This document shows, piece after piece, positions 1 to 4,950 of a DNA stretch of 7,236 nucleotides (the first letter of the stretch is position 1; each line of letters starts with the position of its first letter). A program made the position numbers and the translations under genes. The notes beneath the pieces are model-generated. The model saw only the letters and a list, made by a program, of their open reading frames with translations. It did no database searches and was not told where the DNA came from. This stretch comes from Oscillospiraceae bacterium (GTDB lineage: Bacteria; Bacillota; Clostridia; Oscillospirales; Oscillospiraceae), in assembly GCA_029067025.1 (NCBI GenBank), contig JAIEFH010000081.1, positions 1-7,236 of the forward strand. The letters are read 5' to 3'.

Positions 1-332
1 TCGTGAGTCCCGCCGCCGATCTTCCCCGCCTCATCATAGGCACACACGGCAAAGGTGAGCTTGCGCCCCTCTACCGCGGTGACCTCCGCCTCCGCCCACA
101 CCTTCATGCCGATGGGGGTGGCGGCGTCGTGGGTCACGTCCAGCCGGGTGCCCACCGTGCCCTCGTCGGAGGCCAGCGCCCCCTGCACCGCCTGGACGGC
201 GGCGTTTTCCATCAGGGCGATCATCCATGGCGTGGCAAACACGGGCACCAGCCCGGAACCCGCCGCCTGGGCGGTATTGTCCGGGGTGACCTCGGTTTCG
301 GCGCGGCCCTTCATTCCGATTTCAATGGACAT
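1..332 (-). CDS. FlK-like hotdog thioesterase, C-terminus cut by window edge
   Basis: This is the N-terminal 110 residues of a thioesterase-family protein resembling fluoroacetyl-CoA thioesterase FlK. The family hydrolyses acyl-CoA thioesters in the cytoplasm; most members have no known substrate. The protein begins MSIEIGMKGRAETEV and contains the family pattern VFATPWMIALMENAAV, then VGTRLDVTHDAATPIGM. Thr34, Glu42 and His68 have exactly the spacing (8 and 26 residues) of FlK's catalytic Thr42, Glu50 and His76, so the enzyme is probably active. The family is usually about 125-135 residues, so only the last 15-25 are missing. There are two adjacent ATG codons (335 and 332). I chose 332 because the GGAGGG ribosome site (340-345 on the plus strand) then lies 7 nt away; 335 would leave only 4. 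It is divergent from the response regulator. Family assignment is confident; the physiological substrate is unknown and fluoroacetate is not implied. Confidence 0.88.
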   Translation of the reverse strand, partial: MSIEIGMKGRAETEVTPDNTAQAAGSGLVPVFATPWMIALMENAAVQAVQGALASDEGTVGTRLDVTHDAATPIGMKVWAEAEVTAVEGRKLTFAVCAYDEAGKIGGGTH

Positions 333-362
333 CATCGATCCCTCCACGTTTTCGTTAAGCCA

Positions 363-391
363 AGCATACACCATCCCGGCGGTTTTGGCAA
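363..391 (-). promoter_or_regulatory. Sigma-A promoter of the thioesterase gene
   Basis: Read on the minus strand there is a -35 box TTGCCA (plus 386-391), a 17-bp spacer and a -10 box TATGCT (plus 363-368). This predicts a start about 20 nt upstream of the ribosome site at 340-345. It lies back-to-back with the response regulator promoter, leaving 26 bp between the two -35 boxes. The match is by eye and unproven. Confidence 0.6.
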
Positions 392-417
392 TTTAAAACT
401 TTCTTCAAACCTTTTTC

Positions 418-446
418 TTGCGCCTCTCCCCTGTTCCTCGTATAAT
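418..446 (+). promoter_or_regulatory. Sigma-A promoter of the response regulator gene
   Basis: The -35 box TTGCGC (418-423), a 17-bp spacer and a perfect TATAAT -10 box (441-446) make a good housekeeping promoter. Transcription would start near 453, giving a leader of about 25 nt that contains GGAAGG (462-467) ahead of the ATG at 479. A TTCAAACC-like stretch just upstream (404-411) loosely resembles the repeats upstream of the ABC gene, so autoregulation is possible but weakly supported. Confidence 0.7.
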
Positions 447-478
447 GGAAGAAAACACACTGGAAGGTCGCGAATTTC

Positions 479-1156
479 ATGAAGCACATCCTGGTCATCG
501 ACGACGACATTCACATTGGAAATCTCCTGCAAGAGGCTTTAGAGGCCGAGGGCTACCGGGTGAGCCGGGCCTACTCAGGCACCGAGGCGGTGCTGGCCCT
601 GGATCGGGAGCGGCCCGACCTTGCCTTACTAGACCTGATGCTCCCCGGCCTGTCCGGGGAGGAGGTGCTGCCCCGTCTGGCGGGCATCCCCGTCATTGTA
701 GTCAGCGCCAAGGCTGACATTGACAGCAAGACCTCCCTCCTGCTGGGCGGCGCGGCGGACTACGTCACAAAGCCCTTTGTCCTGCGGGAGCTGCTGGCCC
801 GGGTGGCGGTGCGGCTGCGGGAGGCTTGCCTTCAGGAGGCTCCTGCCCGAGGGGATGGGGCTCTCGCCTTCCAGAACCTGTGGCTTGAACCGGAGACCCG
901 CTCGGTGCGGATAGACGGCGAGGAGGTACACCTCACCCGGACGGAGTACGCCATTCTGAAGCTGCTCATGCGCAACCCCGCCCAGGTGGTCACCAAGTCC
1001 GCCCTGCTGGATCGCATCGCTGAGGACACCCCGGACTGCACCGAGAGCTCACTGAAAACCCACATGAGCAATCTGCGGAAAAAGCTGCGTGACGCCGGGG
1101 CCGGGGACTGCATTGAGGCGGTATGGGGCATCGGATTTAAAATGCACACAATATAG
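479..1156 (+). CDS. OmpR/PhoB-family response regulator
   Basis: This 225-residue cytoplasmic transcription regulator is the output half of the two-component system completed by the histidine kinase at 3292. An N-terminal receiver domain (about residues 1-115) carries the acidic triad D8-D10, the phospho-acceptor Asp52 in LALLDLMLPG, the switch Ser76 and the invariant Lys98 in TKPF. A C-terminal winged helix (about 125-225) contains the recognition-helix region ESSLKTHMSNLRKKL and ends with the usual GIGFKM. The length is standard and all key residues are present. The start is the ATG behind GGAAGG (462-467). The TfoX-domain gene follows after 9 nt, so the two are cotranscribed. Its likely targets are the direct repeats at 1426-1472 upstream of the ABC transporter genes, because OmpR-family proteins bind tandem half-sites of about this period. 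That link is inferred, not shown. The family is certain; the signal sensed is not known. Confidence 0.95.
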   Translation: MKHILVIDDDIHIGNLLQEALEAEGYRVSRAYSGTEAVLALDRERPDLALLDLMLPGLSGEEVLPRLAGIPVIVVSAKADIDSKTSLLLGGAADYVTKPFVLRELLARVAVRLREACLQEAPARGDGALAFQNLWLEPETRSVRIDGEEVHLTRTEYAILKLLMRNPAQVVTKSALLDRIAEDTPDCTESSLKTHMSNLRKKLRDAGAGDCIEAVWGIGFKMHTI

Positions 1157-1165
1157 GAGGACGTT

Positions 1166-1423
1166 ATGGCAGAATTGACATCTATGATGAATATCGGCAA
1201 GGAAATGGCCCGGAAGCTCACCGCCGCCGGCATCGACTCCCCGGAAAAGCTGATGGAAGCAGGCTCCAAGGAGGCATTTTTCCGCCTGAAGGTGATATAT
1301 CCCCAGGTCTGTCTGGTGCATCTGTACGCCCTGGAGGGCGCGATCCAGAACGTTGAATTCAACAGCCTTCCCGAGGACAAAAAGCGGGATCTGAAGGAGT
1401 TCAGCGACTGCCTCAAGGGCTAA
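1166..1423 (+). CDS. TfoX C-terminal-domain small protein
   Basis: This 85-residue protein consists almost entirely of a TfoX/Sxy C-terminal domain (PF04994-type). The helix-hairpin-helix-like start NIGKEMARKLTAAGID is followed by SPEKLMEAGSKEAFFRLK and LVHLYALEGAIQ, all typical of the family. In gamma-proteobacteria full-length TfoX/Sxy activates competence genes; the stand-alone C-terminal domain common in Firmicutes has no established role. It has no signal peptide or membrane segment and is presumably cytoplasmic. The start follows a perfect AGGAGG (1155-1160) that overlaps the response regulator's stop codon, so the two genes form one transcription unit. Its position inside a two-component/ABC locus suggests a regulatory accessory role, possibly nucleic-acid or protein binding, but this is only inference from context. 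Confidence 0.88.
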   Translation: MAELTSMMNIGKEMARKLTAAGIDSPEKLMEAGSKEAFFRLKVIYPQVCLVHLYALEGAIQNVEFNSLPEDKKRDLKEFSDCLKG

Positions 1424-1425
1424 AA

Positions 1426-1472
1426 TCTGAACCATTTCTGAACTGTTTCCTTGACCGCTTTCTGAACCCTTT
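1426..1472 (+). promoter_or_regulatory. Tandem 11-12 bp direct repeats, probable response-regulator operator
   Basis: Four copies of a TCTGAACC-like unit begin at 1426, 1437, 1449 and 1461. Three share TCTGAAC exactly; the third is diverged (CCTTGACC). Spacing is 11, 12 and 12 bp, close to one helical turn, placing every copy on one face of the DNA. The repeats lie in the 90-bp gap before the ABC ATPase and run up to its -10 box. Such tandem direct repeats are how OmpR-family regulators bind, and the gene for one lies just upstream. The fourth copy falls inside the normal -35 to -10 interval, so either activation (replacing a poor -35) or repression is possible. Confidence 0.6.
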
Positions 1473-1474
1473 CC

Positions 1475-1483
1475 TGCTATGAT
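1475..1483 (+). promoter_or_regulatory. Extended -10 promoter of the ABC transporter/kinase genes
   Basis: TGCTATGAT is an extended -10 element (TG, one base, TATGAT at 1478-1483). No good -35 box sits 16-18 bp upstream. The best candidate, TTGACC at 1451-1456, is 21 bp away and is itself part of a repeat unit. This is the pattern of an activator-dependent promoter. The ribosome site GGAGG (1502-1506) and the ATG at 1514 follow. Confidence 0.55.
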
Positions 1484-1513
1484 AGCACCATCCAAGGAAA
1501 CGGAGGCTTTTTT

Positions 1514-2428
1514 ATGGAATACGTACTTGTCACCCAGGGCCTGTCCAAGCACTACAAGGACTTCAAGGCCCTGGACGGTCTCACCATGCACGTGCCCAAG
1601 GGCTCGATCTACGGCTTCGTGGGCCGCAACGGCGCGGGCAAGACCACCCTCATCCGGCTGATCTGCGGTTTGCAGTCCCCCACCGCCGGGGCCTATTCCC
1701 TGTACGGCACGGACAGCCGGGAAAAGGGCATCGCCGCCATCCGCCGCCGCATGGGCGCGGTGGTGGAGACGCCGTCCATCTACCTCGACCTCACCGCTCA
1801 GGACAATCTCAAGGAGCAGTTCCGGGTGCTGGGCGTACCCACCGACGACGGCATCCCCGATCTCTTGAAGCTGGTGGGGCTGGAGGACACGGGGAAGAAA
1901 AAGGCCCGCAACTTCTCCCTGGGCATGAAGCAGCGGCTGGGCATCGCCGTGGCCCTGGCGGGCGACCCGGACTTCCTGGTGCTGGACGAGCCGGTGAACG
2001 GTCTGGATCCCCAGGGCATCATCGAGATCCGGGAACTGATCCTGAAGCTGAACCGGGAGCGGAAGATCACCGTGCTCATCTCCTCCCACATTCTGGACGA
2101 GCTGTCCAAGCTGGCCACCCACTACGGCTTCATCGACTCCGGGCGCATCGTCAAGGAGCTGTCCGCCCGGGAGCTGGAAGCCGCCTGCCGCAAGTGCCTG
2201 CGCGTCACGGTCACCGACACCCGGCCCCTGGCCCGGGTACTGGACGGCATGGGGGTGGACTACAAGATCCTGGACGACGGGCAGGCGGACGTGTACGCCC
2301 AGGTGAACATCTCCCAGCTCAGCCGGGCGCTGGACGCGGAGGGCTGCGAACTGCTGTCCGCCCAGGAGCGGGACGAGAGCCTGGAGAGCTACTTCGTCAA
2401 CCTGGTGGGAGGTGGCTCCCATGACTAA
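1514..2428 (+). CDS. BcrA/LanF-type ABC transporter ATP-binding protein
   Basis: This 304-residue cytoplasmic ATPase drives an ABC-2 exporter with the permease encoded next. Walker A is GRNGAGKTT (37-45), the signature is FSLGMKQR (134-141), Walker B is FLVLDEP (154-160) with catalytic Glu159, and the H-loop His192 lies in ISSHILDE. At the Q-loop there is glutamate (VVETPSIY, Glu85) instead of glutamine. That E-loop is known from BcrA and LanF proteins of bacitracin and lantibiotic self-protection transporters. The C-terminal 90 residues form the accessory domain usual in this group, and the length is typical. The start is set by GGAGG at 1502-1506. The gene overlaps the permease start by 8 bp, indicating translational coupling. 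The likely role is removal of, or protection from, a membrane-active compound, with expression under the adjacent two-component system; the substrate is not deducible. Confidence 0.92.
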   Translation: MEYVLVTQGLSKHYKDFKALDGLTMHVPKGSIYGFVGRNGAGKTTLIRLICGLQSPTAGAYSLYGTDSREKGIAAIRRRMGAVVETPSIYLDLTAQDNLKEQFRVLGVPTDDGIPDLLKLVGLEDTGKKKARNFSLGMKQRLGIAVALAGDPDFLVLDEPVNGLDPQGIIEIRELILKLNRERKITVLISSHILDELSKLATHYGFIDSGRIVKELSARELEAACRKCLRVTVTDTRPLARVLDGMGVDYKILDDGQADVYAQVNISQLSRALDAEGCELLSAQERDESLESYFVNLVGGGSHD

Positions 2429-3281
2429 ACTGCTGAGCGCCAACTTTTTGCGGCTGAGAAAGAGCAACACCTTCTGGGGCTCCTTGGGCGTTTGTGTCGG
2501 CCTGGGGGTGCTGGCGGCAATCGGGGAGTTCCGCGCCCAGATCTCCATGGGCGTCGACCTGAGCGTGCCGGAGGTAGTCCAGTACAAGGCCCTGCTGGAG
2601 GGGCAGTTCTTCGAGTACACCGCTTTTATCGGCATTCTGGCGGCGGAGTTCATCGCCCTGTTCCTGGGCACGGAGTACAGTGACGGGGCCATCCGAAACA
2701 AAATCGCCGTGGGACACTCCCGCCTGTCCATCTATTTTGCCAACCTCATCACCGGCTTCGTGGCCTCGCTGATGTGTATGGCGGGCTATATGGCGTCCTG
2801 CCTTGCGGTGGGTGCGCCCCTGCTGGGCTGGTTCACCAAGCCCGCCCCCCTGATCCTCACCGCCATTTTCGGCTCGGTGGTCACGCTGGCGGCCTTCTGC
2901 GCCATCTTTACCTTTGTGGCGATGAATTGCAGCAAAAAATCCACCTCGGTGGTGATCTGCCTGCTGGGGGTGTTCGCGGCCCTGATTGCCGCAACTGTCA
3001 TCTACAGTATGCTGGAAGAGCCGGAGTTCATCACCGGCTATGAGATGGCTATCGACGGACAGATCGCGAACTCCGTACCGGAGCCCAACCCCATGTACCT
3101 CACCGGGCTGAAGCGGGAGATCTACCAATTTATCTACGACCTACTGCCCACAGGTCAGTCGCTTCAGTACACCACGCTGAATTTCACGAACCCCCTGCGG
3201 CTGATGGGGCTGTCGGCGGCGGTGGCCGCTGTATTTTCCGCCGCTGGGGCGGCGCTGTTCCGCAAAAAAGACCTGAAATGA
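2421..3281 (+). CDS. ABC-2 type membrane permease (BcrB/LanE-like)
   Basis: This 286-residue integral membrane protein is the probable partner of the preceding ATPase. About six hydrophobic segments lie near residues 18-36, 66-83, 105-130, 144-168, 176-196 and 260-281. The cytoplasmic loop after the second segment, EYSDGAIRNKIAVGHSR, is the conserved motif of ABC-2 permeases that couples to the ATPase. The ATG at 2421 is preferred over a GTG nine bases earlier because GGGAGG (2407-2412) sits 8 nt before it and the protein then begins MTKLLSANFLRLRKS, the usual basic start. Only one permease gene is present, so the transporter is probably a homodimer of this subunit, unlike two-permease LanFEG systems. 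The C-terminal region around 200-255 forms a long polar loop before the last membrane segment. Function is inferred from family and context. Confidence 0.88.
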   Translation: MTKLLSANFLRLRKSNTFWGSLGVCVGLGVLAAIGEFRAQISMGVDLSVPEVVQYKALLEGQFFEYTAFIGILAAEFIALFLGTEYSDGAIRNKIAVGHSRLSIYFANLITGFVASLMCMAGYMASCLAVGAPLLGWFTKPAPLILTAIFGSVVTLAAFCAIFTFVAMNCSKKSTSVVICLLGVFAALIAATVIYSMLEEPEFITGYEMAIDGQIANSVPEPNPMYLTGLKREIYQFIYDLLPTGQSLQYTTLNFTNPLRLMGLSAAVAAVFSAAGAALFRKKDLK

Positions 3282-3291
3282 GGTGACCCCC

Positions 3292-4182
3292 ATGCTCCCC
3301 TGGCTGCTGTACGGCGTGCTGACCGTGGTCGTGCTGTCGCTGATCGTCCGTCTGCGGCTGCTTCAGAACAGCCTTGATGAGATCGAGCGGCAGCTGGGGG
3401 AGCGGCTTGCCTCCGACACCAACAACCCCATCTTCCTCTCCTCCCGGAACCCCCACGCCCGCAGGCTTGCGGCGGAGCTGAACGCCCAGCTCAAAGAGCT
3501 GCGCCGCCAGCGCCAGCGGTATGAGAACGGTGACCGGGAGCTGAAGGAGGCGGTCACCAACGTCTCACACGACCTACGCACCCCTCTCACCGCCATCTGC
3601 GGCTATCTGGAGCTGCTGGACAAGGCAGACAAAACCCCAGAGCAGGCGCGCTATCTGACTCTGATTGCCGACCGGGCCGAGGCCATGAAGCGACTGACCG
3701 AAGAGCTTTTGCGCTACTCAGTGGCCGCGGGCGGCGAAGCGGAACCCCAACTGGAACCGGTGGACTTGAACGCCGCGGTAGAGGAGGCGGTGGCGTCCTT
3801 TTACGGTGCGCTGGTGGAGGGCGGCATTGTCCCCAGGGTATCTCTGTGTTCGGAGCGGGTTGTCCGAAATCTGGATCACGCCGCCCTGTCCCGGGTGCTG
3901 GGCAATCTGCTGAACAACGCCCTCAAGTACAGCGGCGGCGACCTGGACGTAACGCTGGAGGAGGATGGGACGATTACCCTGTCCAACGCCGCCCCGGGGC
4001 TGGACGAGGTGCAGGTGGGACGGCTCTTTGACCGCTTCTACACCGTGGAATCGGCCCAACCCTCCACCGGGCTGGGGCTGTCCATCGCCCGGGCCCTCAT
4101 CGAGCGGATGGGCGGAACCATTGCCGCCCGGTTTGAGGGCGGACGGCTGTATGTGGCGCTCTATTTCCCGGGAGCAAGCTGA
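3292..4182 (+). CDS. Sensor histidine kinase with a single N-terminal membrane segment
   Basis: This 296-residue kinase is the partner of the OmpR-family regulator at 479. A single hydrophobic segment (about residues 3-20) is followed directly by a charged, probably coiled-coil linker (25-85). There is no extracytoplasmic sensor domain, HAMP or PAS. The H-box NVSHDLRTPLT has phospho-acceptor His93. The N-box NLLNNALKYS is at 205-214, the F-box RLFDRFYT at 244-251, and the G2 box TGLGLSIA at 259-266. The first glycine box is degenerate (NAAPGLDEV), as is usual in this short-kinase group. The start is the ATG at 3292 with GAGGTGA (3280-3286) overlapping the permease stop; a GTG nine bases earlier is possible but has no ribosome site. 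Cotranscription with the transporter suggests that it senses the transporter's state or a membrane perturbation, which is inference. Confidence 0.93.
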   Translation: MLPWLLYGVLTVVVLSLIVRLRLLQNSLDEIERQLGERLASDTNNPIFLSSRNPHARRLAAELNAQLKELRRQRQRYENGDRELKEAVTNVSHDLRTPLTAICGYLELLDKADKTPEQARYLTLIADRAEAMKRLTEELLRYSVAAGGEAEPQLEPVDLNAAVEEAVASFYGALVEGGIVPRVSLCSERVVRNLDHAALSRVLGNLLNNALKYSGGDLDVTLEEDGTITLSNAAPGLDEVQVGRLFDRFYTVESAQPSTGLGLSIARALIERMGGTIAARFEGGRLYVALYFPGAS

Positions 4183-4196
4183 AACTGCCAGAACAT

Positions 4197-4240
4197 AAAG
4201 GCACCCGATCCTTTTCTGTCATGGATCGGGCGCCTTTTTT
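4197..4240 (+). terminator. Rho-independent terminator of the transporter/kinase operon
   Basis: A 15-bp stem (4197-4211 with 4223-4237) contains one A-C mismatch and an 11-nt loop. The outer part is AAAGG/CCTTT and the core CCCGATCC/GGATCGGG, running into six T residues (4235-4240). It lies 14 nt after the kinase stop codon and is a textbook terminator that insulates the sigK fragment. Confidence 0.92.
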
Positions 4241-4246
4241 CTTCGC

Positions 4247-4276
4247 TAATAGGGACACGCCGCCCACGCATACATT
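4247..4276 (+). promoter_or_regulatory. Candidate sigma-E/sigma-K (mother-cell) promoter of sigK
   Basis: CATACATT (4269-4276) matches the sigma-E -10 consensus CATACAnT, and a TAATAGG stretch (4247-4253) about 15 bp upstream is a poor -35 candidate. In Bacillus subtilis sigK is transcribed in the mother cell by sigma-E and then by sigma-K, so such a promoter is expected here. The implied leader is very short, with a start near 4283 at the ribosome site itself. This lowers confidence. Confidence 0.45.
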
Positions 4277-4295
4277 TCAAGTGGAGGTGGTGTCC

Positions 4296-4502
4296 ATGTG
4301 GACGGCATGGCTGTTATTGACGCTGAACGGGCTGTTCTTCACCCTTCGGCTGGCGGGCAACACGGGATCCTTTCCCCACGCCCTCACCCGGGAAGAAGAA
4401 CAGGACTGTCTGGATCGGATGGCAAAGGGCGATTCTGACGCCCGGGATGAGCTCATTGAGCACAATCTGCGGCTAGTGGCGCATATTGTTAACAAGGGAT
4501 GA
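4296..4502 (+). pseudogene. sigK: 5' fragment of pro-sigma-K sporulation sigma factor gene
   Basis: The 68-residue product matches the N-terminus of the late mother-cell sigma factor. A hydrophobic pro-sequence (MWTAWLLLTLNGLFFTLRL) is followed by GSFPHALTREEEQDCLDRMAKGD and the highly conserved LIEHNLRLVAHIV. In B. subtilis pro-sigma-K the same LIEHNLRLVAHIV is followed by KKFENTGEDAEDLI. Here it becomes NKG and a stop codon. Regions 2 to 4, which bind core polymerase and promoter DNA and make up some 170 of about 240 residues, are missing and not seen later in the window. The start is clear: GGAGGTGG at 4283-4290, 8 nt from the ATG. The abrupt end of strong similarity, with no decay before it, suggests a recombination breakpoint. 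Either an intervening (skin-like) element separates the two halves of sigK, to be excised during sporulation, or this is a dead fragment. Identity is confident; the state is not. Confidence 0.82.
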
Positions 4503-4606
4503 AGCAAAAGGAAGGAATCTGTGGCATATCTCAGGCAAAAACTTTTTCAGGGGATATTCAAGAAAAGTAACAATATATTGGGACGCAGTCGTCTAAAAAT
4601 AGTGCT
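4503..4606. other. Gene-free, AT-rich stretch after the sigK breakpoint
   Basis: No gene, RNA or terminator is evident here. The DNA is clearly richer in A and T than its left neighbours and contains a perfect palindrome CAATATATTG (4571-4580). There is also a pair of TCAGG repeats (4531-4535 and 4547-4551) around an A5-C-T5 stretch. A 23-codon open frame overlaps the sigK stop as ATGA (from 4499) but resembles nothing I recognise. No continuation of sigK was found in any plus-strand frame. Confidence 0.6.
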
Positions 4607-4945
4607 TTACTGAATGCTACCAACCGCCCACAACGGCAGGTTCAGCAGCCAATCCTCCCTTTTGTAATCTGCCATAGAGGTTCGAATCGACAGCTTTGGC
4701 TTGAACTTCTCATGATAAACCTTTAAGCTCTTGGCCTGGAGATTTGTCTCCGCTTTGACCTCCACGGGGATTACATCTTCGCCATTATCGATTACAAAAT
4801 CCACTTCTGCCGTCCCGCGCTCCGCAGTCCAGTAGTAGATATTAAGCCCTTTGATCGTCTTTAGCTGCTGCAGCGCATATTGCTCTGTGAGCGCACCTTT
4901 GAACTCCTTGAACAAAGCATTGCCATCCAATAAGACATCTTGGCG
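4607..4945 (-). pseudogene. C-terminal remnant of an AAA ATPase with DUF4143 domain
   Basis: About 112 codons remain of a protein normally near 400-450 residues. They match the C-terminal DUF4143 domain of archaeal-type AAA ATPases: GNALFKEFKGALTEQYALQQL, YYWTAERGTAEVDFVID, IPVEVKAETNLQAKSL, then IRTSMADYKREDWLLNLPLW and the natural stop. The D-(x)n-ExK arrangement (VDFVID, VEVK) is the PD-(D/E)xK nuclease-like core seen in this domain. The whole N-terminal ATPase half with Walker motifs is absent. The longest usable start would be a TTG at 4930, but family-like sequence (RQDVLLDGN) continues upstream of it to about 4945, so that start is not biological. The remnant abuts the 3' end of traX. 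It is probably non-functional debris. Base composition is markedly less GC-rich than the operons at either side. Confidence 0.8.
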
Positions 4946-4950
4946 AAGCC

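Noticed and set aside
1426..1472. Short direct repeats as a possible CRISPR-like array
   Set aside because: Units are about 8 bp with 3-4 bp between them and sit at a promoter; CRISPR repeats and spacers are each over 20 bp.
1451..1483. TTGACC and TATGAT as a standard sigma-A promoter for the ABC genes
   Set aside because: The spacer is 21 bp, too long for efficient unaided use, so the extended -10 with activator sites is the better reading.
1049..2731. Long (560-codon) open frame on the minus strand
   Set aside because: It is antisense to the response regulator, TfoX, ABC ATPase and permease genes, all of which have clear family motifs. Its translation is low-complexity and lacks any domain; long antisense frames are common in GC-rich DNA.
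4499..4570. 23-codon open frame overlapping the sigK stop as ATGA
   Set aside because: The ATG lies in AACAAGGGATG with only a weak ribosome site, the peptide resembles nothing known, and the stretch looks like non-coding flank.
4607..4930. DUF4143 fragment as an intact small gene with TTG start
   Set aside because: No ribosome site was identified for the TTG, recognisable family sequence continues upstream of it, and the ATPase half is missing.
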